Origin: Paraescarpia echinospica
Lineage: Eukaryota; Annelida; Polychaeta; Sabellida; Siboglinidae
Direction of reading: 5' to 3'
Assembly (NCBI GenBank): GCA_020002185.1
Contig: CM034531.1
Coordinates: forward strand, 43,723,429-43,787,428
DNA length: 64,000 nt
Made by a program: the position numbers and the translations under genes. Below, piece by piece: positions 34,560-45,754 of the stretch. The notes below the pieces were generated by a model. That model saw only the letters and a list, made by a program, of their open reading frames with translations. It was not told the DNA's origin and ran no database searches. How positions within the stretch are numbered: position 1 is the first letter of the stretch; the number at the start of each line of letters is the position of its first letter.

Positions 34560-35790
34560 TGAATTATTCTATATATGGCAGTAAGTGTTCTTTATAACGA
34601 CTGATATAATCTAAACTGTCTATGTAATTGACTACTAAATTTTTCTTCCATTTATTAACAATTAACATTACTGATTTTGGTGACACGAGTAACAATTTAG
34701 AAGTGTACATGTATCTTTGTATTTTTTCAGGAGAACGTTTTAGCGTAAATTGCAAAGCCTCGCACGCTATGAGTATGTAGCTTTTCGTTCACTACTTCAG
34801 GAGTGTCGTTTATAATGTATGGAAAGTTATATTTAACACATTGCTTTGCAAATTCATGTTTAGTTCTGGCAGTGTGTATATTTTTAGATTTCCGAGTGTC
34901 ATGGTGGTAAATATAAACATTTGATGTAATCTGCCAATTTAATAATTAAACAGGTAGATTTTTTAGAGCGTATTTAAAGAAAAATAAATTATTGTCATTT
35001 GAAGTGATCTTCTATTTTTAACAAATGACGTTGCTTAAAAAGTGGCTCTGTGTGAGAATTGTATCCACTTGACGTTGTTATACGAACAGCTTTTTTGAAT
35101 TTTCATTAATCTGTTTCTTTTATACCCCCATGCAATAGTTTATATGTGATAATATTAAAGATTCATATAACATTTTGTAATTTCTAAAGGTAATACACGT
35201 TTTAGCCTATGTAATATTCAAATAATTTTTGCACATTTATTGAACAAAATTCTGCATGTTTTTTCCAATTTAAATCAAAGTGTTAACCCTAAGAGATTAA
35301 GTTCATCCACTTTAAAAAAATCTGTATTATCTATTTTAAGCGTAAGGGGTTGAATACCTTTATTGGGATCATGAAAAATCACATATTCAGATATAATTTT
35401 ATTTAGTTATAATTTGTTTTGCAAACTTAACCGTTTATTAAAGACAATTGTGTAATATAATATATTGTTACTTAAAGATGTTAAGGTAGTAAATAGCGTG
35501 TAGCAACCTGTGTACATCATCAATTTAAATCTGCTACTAGCTTGTGAGAAGTCATTTATATGATAAATAACAATGGCCCAAAGATTGAACCTTGTGGGAC
35601 ACTGGTATTGGAAAAATGTCAGACTTTATTTCTTCAATTTCAACATGCTGTTTCCGATTGTTTAAATATTTTTTGAACAAAAGAAGAACTGCATCGTCAA
35701 AACCATAATATGTAACGAGAATCAACGACCCACGCTTATCGCATTTCTTCTCTGACTTTATTAATGTTCTTAATCTATTCAACATAAGTA
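34560..35790 (-). pseudogene. Jockey-like LINE reverse transcriptase fragment
   Basis: Minus-strand pieces include YYGFDDAVLLLFKKYLNNRK, then EIEEIKSDI and, after a frame change, a PQGS-type turn with PLLFIIYIND-like residues (35,540-35,610). Downstream are INLLGLT-like text near 35,290 and the C-terminal frame at 34,755-34,564 (KRSPEKIQRYMYTSKLL). Heavily mutated. The wording parallels the LINE at 15.1-17.7 kb, so the same or a sister family. It begins just after duplication copy A ends. Confidence 0.65.
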
Positions 35791-36024
35791 CAAAGTGTAA
35801 TTTCAAATAAGGTGTAAACATGCACATTTAATGTGTAAGCTAGTCCACCATAAACAGTGGAACAATTAAACATATAGTTAAGCATTGAACAATAAGGAAA
35901 GTGTGAAGGGAAATGCAAGGAGTTATAAACATATAAGTAGCATTCCCCAACTATACAATTGCACTGGAACAATGCGCACATAATATACAACTTAAAATTA
36001 AGCTAGATTTAAACTACTTGATAT

Positions 36025-36167
36025 GAATTTTCCACCACATGTATCACATTTGTACGGTTTCTACAGTATGGATGCGGATGAATTTCTTCAAACTAGCACG
36101 TCGTGAGAATTGTACCCCACAGGTATCACACTTGTATGGTTTCTCCGCAGTGTGTAATGAAGTGAAG
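36025..36167 (-). pseudogene. C2H2 zinc-finger remnant
   Basis: Minus-strand reading gives [19 protein letters not shown], continuing [11 protein letters not shown]: one finger whose first zinc-binding His is Phe. After a frame shift a second finger starts ([12 protein letters not shown]) and is cut. The TGEKPYKC-type linker is recognisable (HTAEKPYKC). No further fingers lie on either side, so this is a small fragment of a multi-finger gene or a retrocopy. Confidence 0.75.
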
Positions 36168-36547
36168 CACGCTCGGGTTTTATATGGAAGACTTATAATT
36201 AATCCTTTGTTTAAGTTTGGACCTCTTATTACACAAGATATAGTTGAAGTTGCTAAAATATTCAACAAAGAAAAGTGCATGTCAGTTGAATTTGTTCAAT
36301 TAAAAAAGAAAATGTCATTTGAGAGTTGGCTAAGAACAAAGCTATTTCATCTCAGCGTTTTGTTTCTCGATATCTGGTTATGATTTAATAGGGGTAAAGT
36401 TGAGATAGTAAAACAGTTGAATTGTGTTAATTGACATATGTTACTGTTAATAAACCGTCGTCCGGTACTGTCTATCAAGAACATCTGGTTTTGATTACGT
36501 CACAACTTGCTTCTGTCCCGACGCACTCGTTGACGACCACGTTGCTT

Positions 36548-36915
36548 CTATAGTGATTCGTTCTGGCATGTTTGCTGCATCGTGTTTGCTGCATCTGCAT
36601 TAGCATCACTGTCATCTTGTTCTGGTGACGTTGTTAAGGTGTTTTGCTGAAGTAAACATAGTTTTTGCTGGTGAGCCTTTTTCTTTGCTCGAGAACGCTC
36701 AGCTGACTCTCGCCACCTTTGTCTCTGCTGTCTCATATCCCTGTTGTTTACCTCTATTTGTTTCTGTCTCTGATGCCAATGGTGTCTATCCTTTTCTTTT
36801 AAATCTTCATATATCTCAGCATTTGACTTAATCCTGTCCATATACGCCTTCTGGTGTTGCACCCCAGATTTCTTTTTACCAGTTCTTTTCCTCTGGTGTG
36901 ATCCATTGTTTAATC
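36548..36915 (-). CDS. basic, helical ORF of unknown function
   Basis: After an in-frame TAG at about 36,915 (the bases TCTAG could also be a splice acceptor) the minus-strand frame stays open to 36,548. It is very rich in Lys, Arg and Gln (SHQRKRTGKKKSGVQHQ, then YMDRIKSNAEIYEDLKEKDR, HHWHQRQKQIEVNNRD). It ends in an acidic and Gln/Asn-rich tail (SPEQDDSDANADAAN). The opening resembles the basic N-terminal segment of repeat-associated invertebrate ORFs. There is no ATG before the basic part, so it is probably an internal exon or fragment. Confidence 0.4.
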
Positions 36916-37047
36916 TCTAGAATACATGCAAAACTTTAAATCAATATTTGGTCCCTGCAGATAAATATATTTTGCTGGTGATAATGCTTTATTAATTGGC
37001 ATTATTTAGGCTAGAGGAGATGAGAAAGCAACCCACACTCAACTGGT

Positions 37048-37825
37048 GTCATGGAGTGCCCCTCCAAGACATCCACTTCCAATAAAATGGTCATGAAATG
37101 AATGACATTGGATTGGGCACGCAATAGATGCTATGATGTTTCTTCGTGTAAGAACATATGTACATACGCCCCAATCACCAACAAGAAATTAAATAATTGT
37201 ACTATTCATTAACTCCATGACACAACAGTCACTCCATGACATGTCCATTTGTCATGGAGTGACTGTCATGGAGTGACACATTCAAGTATCCCACTTCAAA
37301 ACATGCAGCTAAATGTGTCTGTTATCAGCCATATCACATAATTGTCAAGTGGTTTAATTACTCTTTTTATGATTGGTAGTGTCAGGCAGATAGGTTTACT
37401 GGGAATTGGGGAGTGGATGTCACTGAGGTGACAACGAATTAACACACGCATTGGTATTCTAGCACATTATATCGGATAGTTCAAACAGTTTTTATTGCAC
37501 ACAATCTTACCATGTTTCACGGCCAGCAGTATGTGTTTGGGAAAAGGGAGCATCATCAGCCTGCTTCAACAACACCCGTTGCAAAGATCAATTGTAGTAC
37601 AATGTCATGGAGTGACACAAGTCAGTGGAACAGTGTTACTTATAGCTGTAACAAGTAAAAGACAAATATATTTGTTTCAACAGTTGTTTTGTTATTAAAG
37701 TAAATACATTGATTACTGGAATTGTGTACATTTGAATCAATTCTGCATCTTGAAATTATCTAAATAAACATTGACTAAGTTGAGAACTTGTACTGGGACA
37801 TAGTAACTTTGCGTCATGGAGTGAC
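37048..37825. repeat. cluster of an exactly repeated 13-mer
   Basis: GTCATGGAGTGAC occurs exactly at 37,251, 37,265, 37,604 and 37,813 on the plus strand and at 37,228-37,240 on the minus strand. Partial copies lie at 37,048-37,060 and 37,211-37,221. The intervening sequence is not repetitive, so this is a dispersed short motif rather than a tandem repeat. Confidence 0.85.
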
Positions 37826-38015
37826 ATTTGACATTTCAGTCGTCTACATCTGTTGGTATACCAGAAGTGATAAATATTTTAGTACGATATATTCATAACC
37901 TTTAAGGAGGGTAATGTCCAAAACATTACTTGTAAATATATTTTTTCAATGAACAGGACCTCTTGCAATGTATGGACACAAAAAGTCACTAAAAATATGG
38001 AAAACCTCATGTATG

Positions 38016-38047
<32 letters not shown>

Positions 38048-40884
38048 TATAATACACCATTTTATTTTCATGCATTGTGCATGTACAAATTATTAATTAT
38101 ACTAACGACTGGGAAATTTGTACCAGGTCAAAAACTGTGTCCCTGAAATCTCGCCATTCCTGACCCTCTTAGCTTTTTTGTGATCAGATTTTTTGTTAAA
38201 ACGACCTAAAATATTATGATGCACGATTTATGCTCCCACCACACCATTATATAAATAAATATTCATTAAACTGCTATATTTAAGAATAAGTATGAAAACA
38301 TTTCATAAAAGTATTCTATATATCAATGGCTCTGTGCCCAGTGTTTGCACGTGGCCCCGCTGTAGCAGGTGATTGGTGGATATTAATTTGAAATATAAGT
38401 GCATTCAAAGTAGCCTCGATTATCCAGGCGCCGCTAGATGGGAGCACCGCCTGGAATATACCACTGGTTTTCACTGTACGACACTGATCCCGGTTTACTT
38501 TGAATCCGGGTAGAGTCGATGATTGGCTCCCACGCTAACAATAAAACTAAAAGTTAAATAAGTGATAATTTATATAAGTTTATGCTACGCTTTGGAAAGA
38601 TTGGTTATAGTGATACAAATGATAAACAGAAAAGTTAAATCCTAATTTATTTTTGGGATAAGAATTTTGATAACGACGCTGATTGGCTGCTCGTCCAAAC
38701 CATTTGCTGCTGGCAGCGTACGCAAATGATTCTTGAGAAGCACTAGCCTCGATTATGCAGGCGCCGCGAGATGGGAGCACCATAGGAGTGCTACTAGATG
38801 CAAAGACTCTAGAAGTAAGACCTATCACATCACTTGTTTATCATTGTCCGCCATTTTGGTATCACGCACCCCAGCGCTCATAGCGGACGTGTGTCACGAG
38901 TCACGGCGTCTGTTGGTAACAGCCGTCAAGGCGGCTCCTTTTGTCCCGACCATAATGCATATTGATCCTCACATTAAATAAGATTCTATGCATCAAAAAT
39001 ATAATATGACAGTAACCCTTGGTTAATAGATAAAAGATGTTTGTAGGTCAAGAATAATATTTTTAGAATATGTTTTATTGGGAGACTTTGCAAGCTGATG
39101 CTATTGTATTTCTTTCTCTCATTTTGTGATATACAAAGACAAAATTAATGACAGTTTAGGTACACTTATATTTGTACTGACAATGTTGTTTCCCAGTTGT
39201 AACAAACTATCATAGTTTTTGATTGATAGATGTAAAGAATGATGTTTTGCGAAAACATGTCGTATATTAAGTGACTAACTGAGCTAAACGCATTGCATAT
39301 TTAATAGATAATATTAGTTTAATTAAGGTTCTTGTTCAACTGAGCATTTTTTGTCCCAACCATAACAAAATGGTTCTTTGAGAATCATGCAATGTAATGC
39401 TGCCATATATTTAAGCTGAGACTTGTTTATTCTCAAAAAACATGTTAAAATAATTATATCACTTACCCTTAGCATCTTTAAATGATAAAACAATATGTTT
39501 CTACATTAAAAACTCTCATGCTTTGGCCACCATCTGTGCGATATGCCAATGAAAGTCTCCTAATGGCCTGTTTGGTCGAGATACACATTACCATATCGAC
39601 TGTGATGAATATTGTTATTGATGTTATCATGGCTAATTTTTATCACCGAAATGTTGCAATTATCATGTTTTGTCTTACAACATATGAATACTTCAAATTG
39701 TCCCGACAATAACATAAAACCAAACATATAGGAAAATATTCAGAATGCCATAATTTCACGAAATGTACAGATATGCTGCAAATATTTGGTATCTGATTAG
39801 AAAACATGTCTACTAAGGAGGCAATAAAAGTCAAAGCTGTACTTATTATATATATAATGTATTATGAATAATTGTATTAAATTCATGGGACAGATTTAAT
39901 ATAAAGATCTCAAAAATTATGATTATGGATAATGTGAATTTGTTTTACCTGACATATAATTACTACCAGGAAATATTAATAAATTATTGACTTTGTCCCA
40001 TGCGTAAGGATGAGCAGACACAGTTGAAAAATGCATCTTTAGGCAGTCTTTTGGTTAAACTTCCTTGAGCATATGCTCGATTTTTTGTAAATTGTCTCAT
40101 GGTACTTTATGCTAATACACATTTTATTTCAAACACTGACATGTTTCGCATAATAAAACGCAGAAAAATGCAAGTTTTGATAACTTTAAATTTGTTGGTC
40201 TCATGTCACACTTTATTTGCACCAGGCTTTTTTCATATTTTATTTTGCATTATTTTTAGATGTTTAAAATCTGCATTGTATATGGCCATATGATAACATG
40301 TAATAACAGTACTGTTGCATTCCAAATAAGCGTATATGTACGGCTATTTATTTGGACAAAAAATGCCAGCCTATACGGTCTTATTCGGGTATGTACGCTT
40401 ATTTAATGTTGGCAGTTCCACCCTATATGTTTTTTATTTGGGTCAACGTTATTTACTGTTGTTGGTTCCACCTTATACGGTTTTTATTAGGCACTACATG
40501 TATGTATTTGCATCACCGATACAATGTTCTGAGAAATATGTATATATATATATATATATATAAATTATTCTTGCCGGTGAATCGACGAAGCCGAACTCGT
40601 GCTCTTCGTTCTTACGGCGACGCTGTTCACGCCGGTCACCACGCCAATCATGGCAGATAACGATCTTTTCACTAGGAAATAAAAAAAACTATACGTATGC
40701 ACAAAAGGAGTACTTAGGGAACCTGTGTGTAAAATATAAAGGTTTGTTATGTTTTATTGGGCTCTTGTTGTGGTCAGCACGTTAGTATTATGGCTAGTAA
40801 ATTGCGAATCTCACAGTCTAGGGCTGGGCGATAAAGCATGATTAATAACGTTTCTCGGGCAAATTTGCGACGCGACCAATTCAC
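37826..40884. other. AT-rich region, no gene recognised
   Basis: Holds (TATG)n/(TA)n runs near 38,010-38,050 and 40,538-40,562. A 40-bp direct repeat (AGCCTCGATTATCCAGGCGC at 38,412 and near-identical at 38,749) is followed in both places by AGATGGGAGCACC. CCTATACGG-type short repeats lie at 40,370-40,480. No reading frame carries a recognisable motif. Confidence 0.5.
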
Positions 40885-41229
40885 ATGGCGCGACGTCACC
40901 AGACAACCCTTACTGGCTGTATAAAGAAAGCGGGAGGGGGTAGGGTTACTGGAAATTATGGGGTGATTTCAGTGAAATTGAAGAATGGTGATAGCTATAT
41001 ATGGCGGGTGATGCGTGTCCATCGTCTAGCATACATGTTGCATATTAGATCAGAAATTCCTCAACATTTGCACTGTAGCCATCTGTGTCACAGTACTCTA
41101 TGTGTCAATGTACAACATCTGACCCTAGAGACATGCATTGTGAACAATAACAGGAGGCGTTGTGCTACAGAAAAGAGATGCTTTGGCCACGGTCAATCCC
41201 CGCCTTGTATATTTTTTTTAATTGTGTAA
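40885..41229 (+). CDS. His-Me-finger endonuclease-like zinc-loop protein
   Basis: ATG at 40,885 opens 114 codons. VMRVHRLAYMLHIRSE precedes LHCSHLCHSTLCVNVQHL, then ETCIVNNNRRRC and RCFGHGQSPPC. The Cys/His spacing and the SHLCH...LC...HL...NN pattern match the zinc-binding loop region of His-Me-finger (HNH-superfamily) homing endonucleases, a family I know from animal genomes as orphan ORFs. SHLCH would carry the catalytic His. No host gene or element is evident; the Mutator-like transposase starts 0.4 kb away on the opposite strand. The frame is intact but the N-terminal half looks short, and the end (IFFLIV) runs through a T-run that may hide a frameshift. Confidence 0.65.
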   Translation: MARRHQTTLTGCIKKAGGGRVTGNYGVISVKLKNGDSYIWRVMRVHRLAYMLHIRSEIPQHLHCSHLCHSTLCVNVQHLTLETCIVNNNRRRCATEKRCFGHGQSPPCIFFLIV

Positions 41230-41634
41230 TAAAATGAGATGAAGGTAACTATAATTAGCATGTCAGTACTCACCCCATTAGATAAGCTGTCTGTCTGAGC
41301 TCCTTTTGTAGTGCTCTCATCCACTCAGTCTGTCTGTGTGTCTTTCATTGTGTTTGCAGGTGTGACATTCTTTTGTTGATTCCTCTCTGGTATAATCCAA
41401 GGAGTATGTATTGCGGTTGATGTTTCAAGTAATTCTTTGATCGATCAACTCAACTGCCTAGTCAGTGCATGGTGTGCGGTCAGCGCACATACATGTCAAA
41501 TGTCGTACGGGTATGTATGGTCATCTATAGATCTGTCACGGAGGGAATATGGGTGATCACTGATTGTTTTGTTTGGCTTGACAGCACCTTTTTTTGTTTT
41601 GATTTTTTTTCTCACTTGTTGGTCTATCTAACCC

Positions 41635-43647
41635 TTGCGGTAGCCTCGTTTCCGAGCATCTGCCCTTGTCTGAGCTGTAGCCTCTCTTTGCCGTCTTGCT
41701 GCACGGATGGCATCAAACCGTTTTCTCTTGTTATACAGTAGACGCCTCACCACTGATCTTCGGTACATGTAAGTCCTGTGATACAACGCCTTACGCTGTA
41801 TCTGTCTTGTAGCTCTTGCAACACTGCCGCCTTTGCTTATATGAGCCTTGTTCAACTCCAGTTTTCTCAAGATAGATGTCCCTGCCCCGGACTTCAGACG
41901 GTCTATGGCTGCACACGCACGGCCCGTGACATTGCGTGAGAAGTTCACATTCTTAGGGAGAGTCGAAGATAAGGAGCGGTTCAGAGCCTTATTCCGATTA
42001 GTGTTCAGGCATAGTTTTGTTATTGCCAGTGCTTGAATGCCCAATCTCATTTCAATCAGCTTTCGGAGAGTGACCCTGTCTGCATCAGTCATGTTCAGGT
42101 GGTGAATTCTTCCTGTTTGTAGGTACATAGATCTGTGCCACCATTTTTTTTCCCACCAGCACACACGACAGAGTTGAACCTGCACTTTCCACAATCTCCA
42201 CCATAGCAATTTAATGTCGTCTTGATAACACGTGGCATGCGTGAGGCCACTTTCCTGCTATCACCAGCATACATGTTCTGCATTTCACTGTGAATTCTGT
42301 GGCATCGATTCTTAACATCCAGTGAAAACATTTTTTTTGTTCCTTTCTAATCACTGCTGTCGACCTGGGAAACATGCGCGCGCTAAATTGTGCTTTCATT
42401 GAGTTTCGGAACAATGATTGTTCCAGGTGTGTTGTGTCGGCTTGACGTTCGACTTCACATGCTGTTTCTGACATGCCTGCCTTCACGCCCTCTGCACTGT
42501 GAGCATCTCCGTCTGTGACCACGTATCGTAATCCAACATTCTGTGATGCAAATTGTCGTCCAATGTCTACTCCTGCTGTATATTCTGACAATGGTTCATC
42601 AGCTGGCAGGGTCGCAGTGCAGTTTGCGTGACCTGGACAGGTTACGTCTTGCCCTCGTCTTCGCAGCGAAGCACCAAGACTGCACAGTTTGTTCTGAATG
42701 CTTATGCCGACAATGTCACTGTGACCTGACTGTTTCTCTACAGCAACAGCAATTGCCTGGCTTGCATTTTGCCCTGCATGATATGCACCAGTTATGGTCG
42801 CTGAGTTGTAACGACTGTCCATTGTTATATTTATAGGTGAATTCTCAGGAAGGCCACGCAGCCTGTTCACTCGTTTCACATTTTCACGTTTCTTCGCCAG
42901 ATCAGCTAACGTCATAGTCGCTGTTGAATTGGCAACTTTGTTGGCTGTTCTCTGCATCACACTGCGATTTGGCACGGGTAAATTCAGGCAAGTAAGGATT
43001 AGTCGGCCTTTTACGTTGCCTGTTGTAGAATCTTGAAGTCCTACCTGTAAGCCAACATTAGGTGCTGCTGGCCTACGACCTCGCTTTTCCGTCTCAATTT
43101 TATTATACAGCTTATAAATGCCAGACATGAATCCACATTTTGTGCAGCGAAGACAGCACTGCCAACACAATCCAACCTTGACCTCTCTGGCAATGGTAAA
43201 TTCAGGAATAGCACACATGTTTTTCTGTGTTGAATGCTGTAATATGCATTCATTGTACATGTATTGCATCTTGCCCTTATCGTAAAGGCGCATTTCCTCA
43301 TGTGTATCGTCTGCTTTCAGATACGTTAATGACAAATCATCATCGTCATCGTTGGCGTTGGGAGCGCAGTATTTTGGCCTTAGCAACTTTGCCTCGCCAG
43401 ATCGACCTTCGGCATCGGGAATCTCGATGAGGCCACCTGGTGTCACTTTTGTGACTTGCTCGAACTCAGCTTCAGTGAGTCTTGGCATCCATACAGCTAG
43501 ACTTTCTCCACTTTCCTTCACTCCACCCAATGCACTGGCACTGCTTTCCGTCCTTGTGATGTACACAGCATGTCCCTTCCTGAAACCACATTTCCTGTCA
43601 TGCTTGGGTACAGCGTTTGGCTGAAGTTTATCCAACGCATCACACAT
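41635..43647 (-). pseudogene. Mutator-like transposase, broken at two homopolymers
   Basis: ATG at 43,647 begins MCDALDKLQPNAVPKHDRKC. A CxxC pair (GLCWQCCLRCTKCGFMSGIY) comes near residue 160. The DDE-type core includes NITMDSRYNSATITGAYHAG and YVVTDGDAHSAEGVKAGM, typical of the Mutator-like domain in invertebrates. The frame shifts at a T8 run (about 42,330) to a Cys-rich stretch (YGGDCGKCRFNSVVC) and again at a T8 run (about 42,143). The basic C-terminus follows (MTDADRVTLRKLIEMRLG to the stop at 41,628). Both breaks fall exactly on homopolymers, so sequencing errors are as likely as true decay. Terminal inverted repeats were not identified. Confidence 0.7.
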
Positions 43648-43653
43648 GATCAC

Positions 43654-44464
43654 AGTTCGTACAGTTGCAAGGAAATCTTTGAACCTGGCTCAGCAGAGAT
43701 CTCTACTGTAGTGACAGGCTAACCCTAACCCTAATATGACCACCCCAAGTTAAGAGAGGAGGGCACAAGGTTTCGTCCAGGCTAGCCATTGGCTGCAACA
43801 GTACACCCATGTATGTTTGAATTGTGATTTACAACCTCACTGTTTGAAGTACACCAGATTTGGGATTTCTGTCAGGCTGGGAAGACCTTGTAGAAGATCA
43901 ATATTGAGACAGGCCAGCACTCTGATGGCTGCAATTCGCATGTACCTGTGCGTAATAGGAAACCAGGTTGCTGTCAGAGTGTTTGATGTGACATTTATTT
44001 ACCCCAAAAATGCAACAACACACATGTTCTCTTCACACTGTCTATAATTCGTGAAGTTTAGAAGTCCCATTATGAACAGATGTCATCTTAAAAAAGGCAA
44101 ATGTTCAAGATTTTGTGATAAAAAGACAGCATATTGGATAATATTTTTTAAATATTTAAATTGCACTAAATTTGTCAAAGGGGAGGTTTTCAAGGTCAGC
44201 TTAGTGTACACAGTGAGGCACTGACATCAGAATTCATATATTTTGAGCACAGCAACTAATGCATGGGTCCGAGTTCCTGTTGATATACGTTATTCATGGC
44301 ACAGTAGAGATTGTTCCTCAACAGACGGGTGCCTGGTTCGAAGACATCGCAATTAATATTCGGTGCCTTACTCGCAATTTCCCTAGACCATTAATCGGGA
44401 TGTATGTGTTGCTTCAGCACTGTGTCACTTTTGTAAAGATTTGCAGTATTCGGCGGATCTATTT
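43654..44464. other. no gene recognised
   Basis: Unique-looking sequence between the transposase and the inverted-repeat element. A short CTAACCCTAACCCTAA patch at 43,719-43,734 is telomere-like but only about two and a half units. Confidence 0.45.
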
Positions 44465-44918
44465 GGGGTAAGACCACATTAAGGATTCGTCCGCCATTAC
44501 CCTCCGAGAGAGTTCCCAATAGAAATGGCATTATGCAGGTTGTGTGAATTTCTGAGAATACTTGTATAGTGTTGATTGAATAGAAATTAAGTTTTTCTGC
44601 AGCGTGGTACCAGAGCTGTCAAATTATGACAGTTGTCAAATTGTGCTTTTCTGCGTATAGACACAGGTGTCATTTGGCTGTATGGTGTCATTAGGGCAAA
44701 TCACTGTCTGGTTCTAGCAGAAATGAAGGGGTGTCAGGTTTGAAAGTGGTTTATGGAAAATTGAGGTATGAGAATTTTACGAATTTTGTACAGCATGTGT
44801 ATGAATAGAGGATAAATATGGTGTAGAAGTTTAAAGAAAACTGTTGTTTAATATTGACAGGAAATGAAGGAAACGTTATAATGGCCGCCTATGGGGAAAT
44901 CTAATGTGGTCTCACCCC
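44465..44918. mobile_element. 454-bp non-autonomous element with 17-bp terminal inverted repeats
   Basis: The left end GGGGTAAGACCACATTA (44,465-44,481) and the right end TAATGTGGTCTCACCCC (44,902-44,918) are inverted repeats with one mismatch. No coding capacity. A second, partial copy lies in reverse orientation at 60,573-60,775, sharing the terminus and an inner phrase GCAGGAAATGAAGGAAACGT-like, which supports a mobile (MITE-like) element. A clear target duplication is not visible, so the superfamily is unassigned. Confidence 0.75.
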
Positions 44919-45334
44919 TAGTGACCTCGATGCTACGCGGCAGAGCTACGTGGTAACCAAGCCATAGTGGATCACTCCTTTTATGTATTTAAGGATGGCA
45001 GGCTTGGCGGCATTAACTACATTACGTTAAAGCGTATCCCGCAGAATTTTGCATTGTTTCTATTAAAGTAATATTAATAATTATAGATATATTTCATGTG
45101 CTATTTTCAACAGATATCAGTAAGTGTTAAACTACTACTCACTGAGACAAACTAAATGGAGCGTTATGTCTGGAGTTTTGTTTCGATGTTTGATTTACTA
45201 TACAGTATTATTGTTTGTTTGATGTAGACAACTCCTGTTTGCATATAATTATGTTGTTACATTGTCAAAAAGACACCAATTAAAATTATAAATACACACA
45301 TTGCAACTTAATTCCACATTATTACTGGCTTACA

Positions 45335-45580
45335 CTATTATTCCAAGGTGTAATTTTATTATAATTCAAAGAAATTTCCGCCCTATACTCTTATTATGCT
45401 CTGTACTCTTATTATAAATTCGACAAAATTCCACTCTATACTATTATTCCGCCCTATACTCTTATTATAATTTCAAGAAATTGTCACCCTATACTATGTT
45501 ATTCCGACCTATATTCTTATTAAAATTCCGAGGCATGTCCACCGTATACTGTTATTCCGACCTGTACACTTATTTGGAAT
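45335..45580. repeat. CCCTATACTCTTATTATA-type short repeats
   Basis: About seven degenerate head-to-tail units of 30-36 bp with the core CCTATACTCTTATTATAATTTC and variants. Confidence 0.65.
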
Positions 45581-45700
45581 GCACTAGTATGCATTTTAAT
45601 ACATATAGAAATTGTGAAATGATTGGATAATAATTTTATTTGCAATATCTGTATCAAATTTGTTTGATTTAGGAGTATAAACATTAATCAGCAAAAGACT

Positions 45701-45754
45701 AGTATTAAAAAGATATATATATATAAATATATATATATATATCTTTTTAATACT
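45701..45754. repeat. 54-bp palindrome
   Basis: AGTATTAAAAAGATATATAT on the left is mirrored as ATATATATCTTTTTAATACT on the right around an AT-rich centre, giving a long hairpin-forming inverted repeat. Confidence 0.85.
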
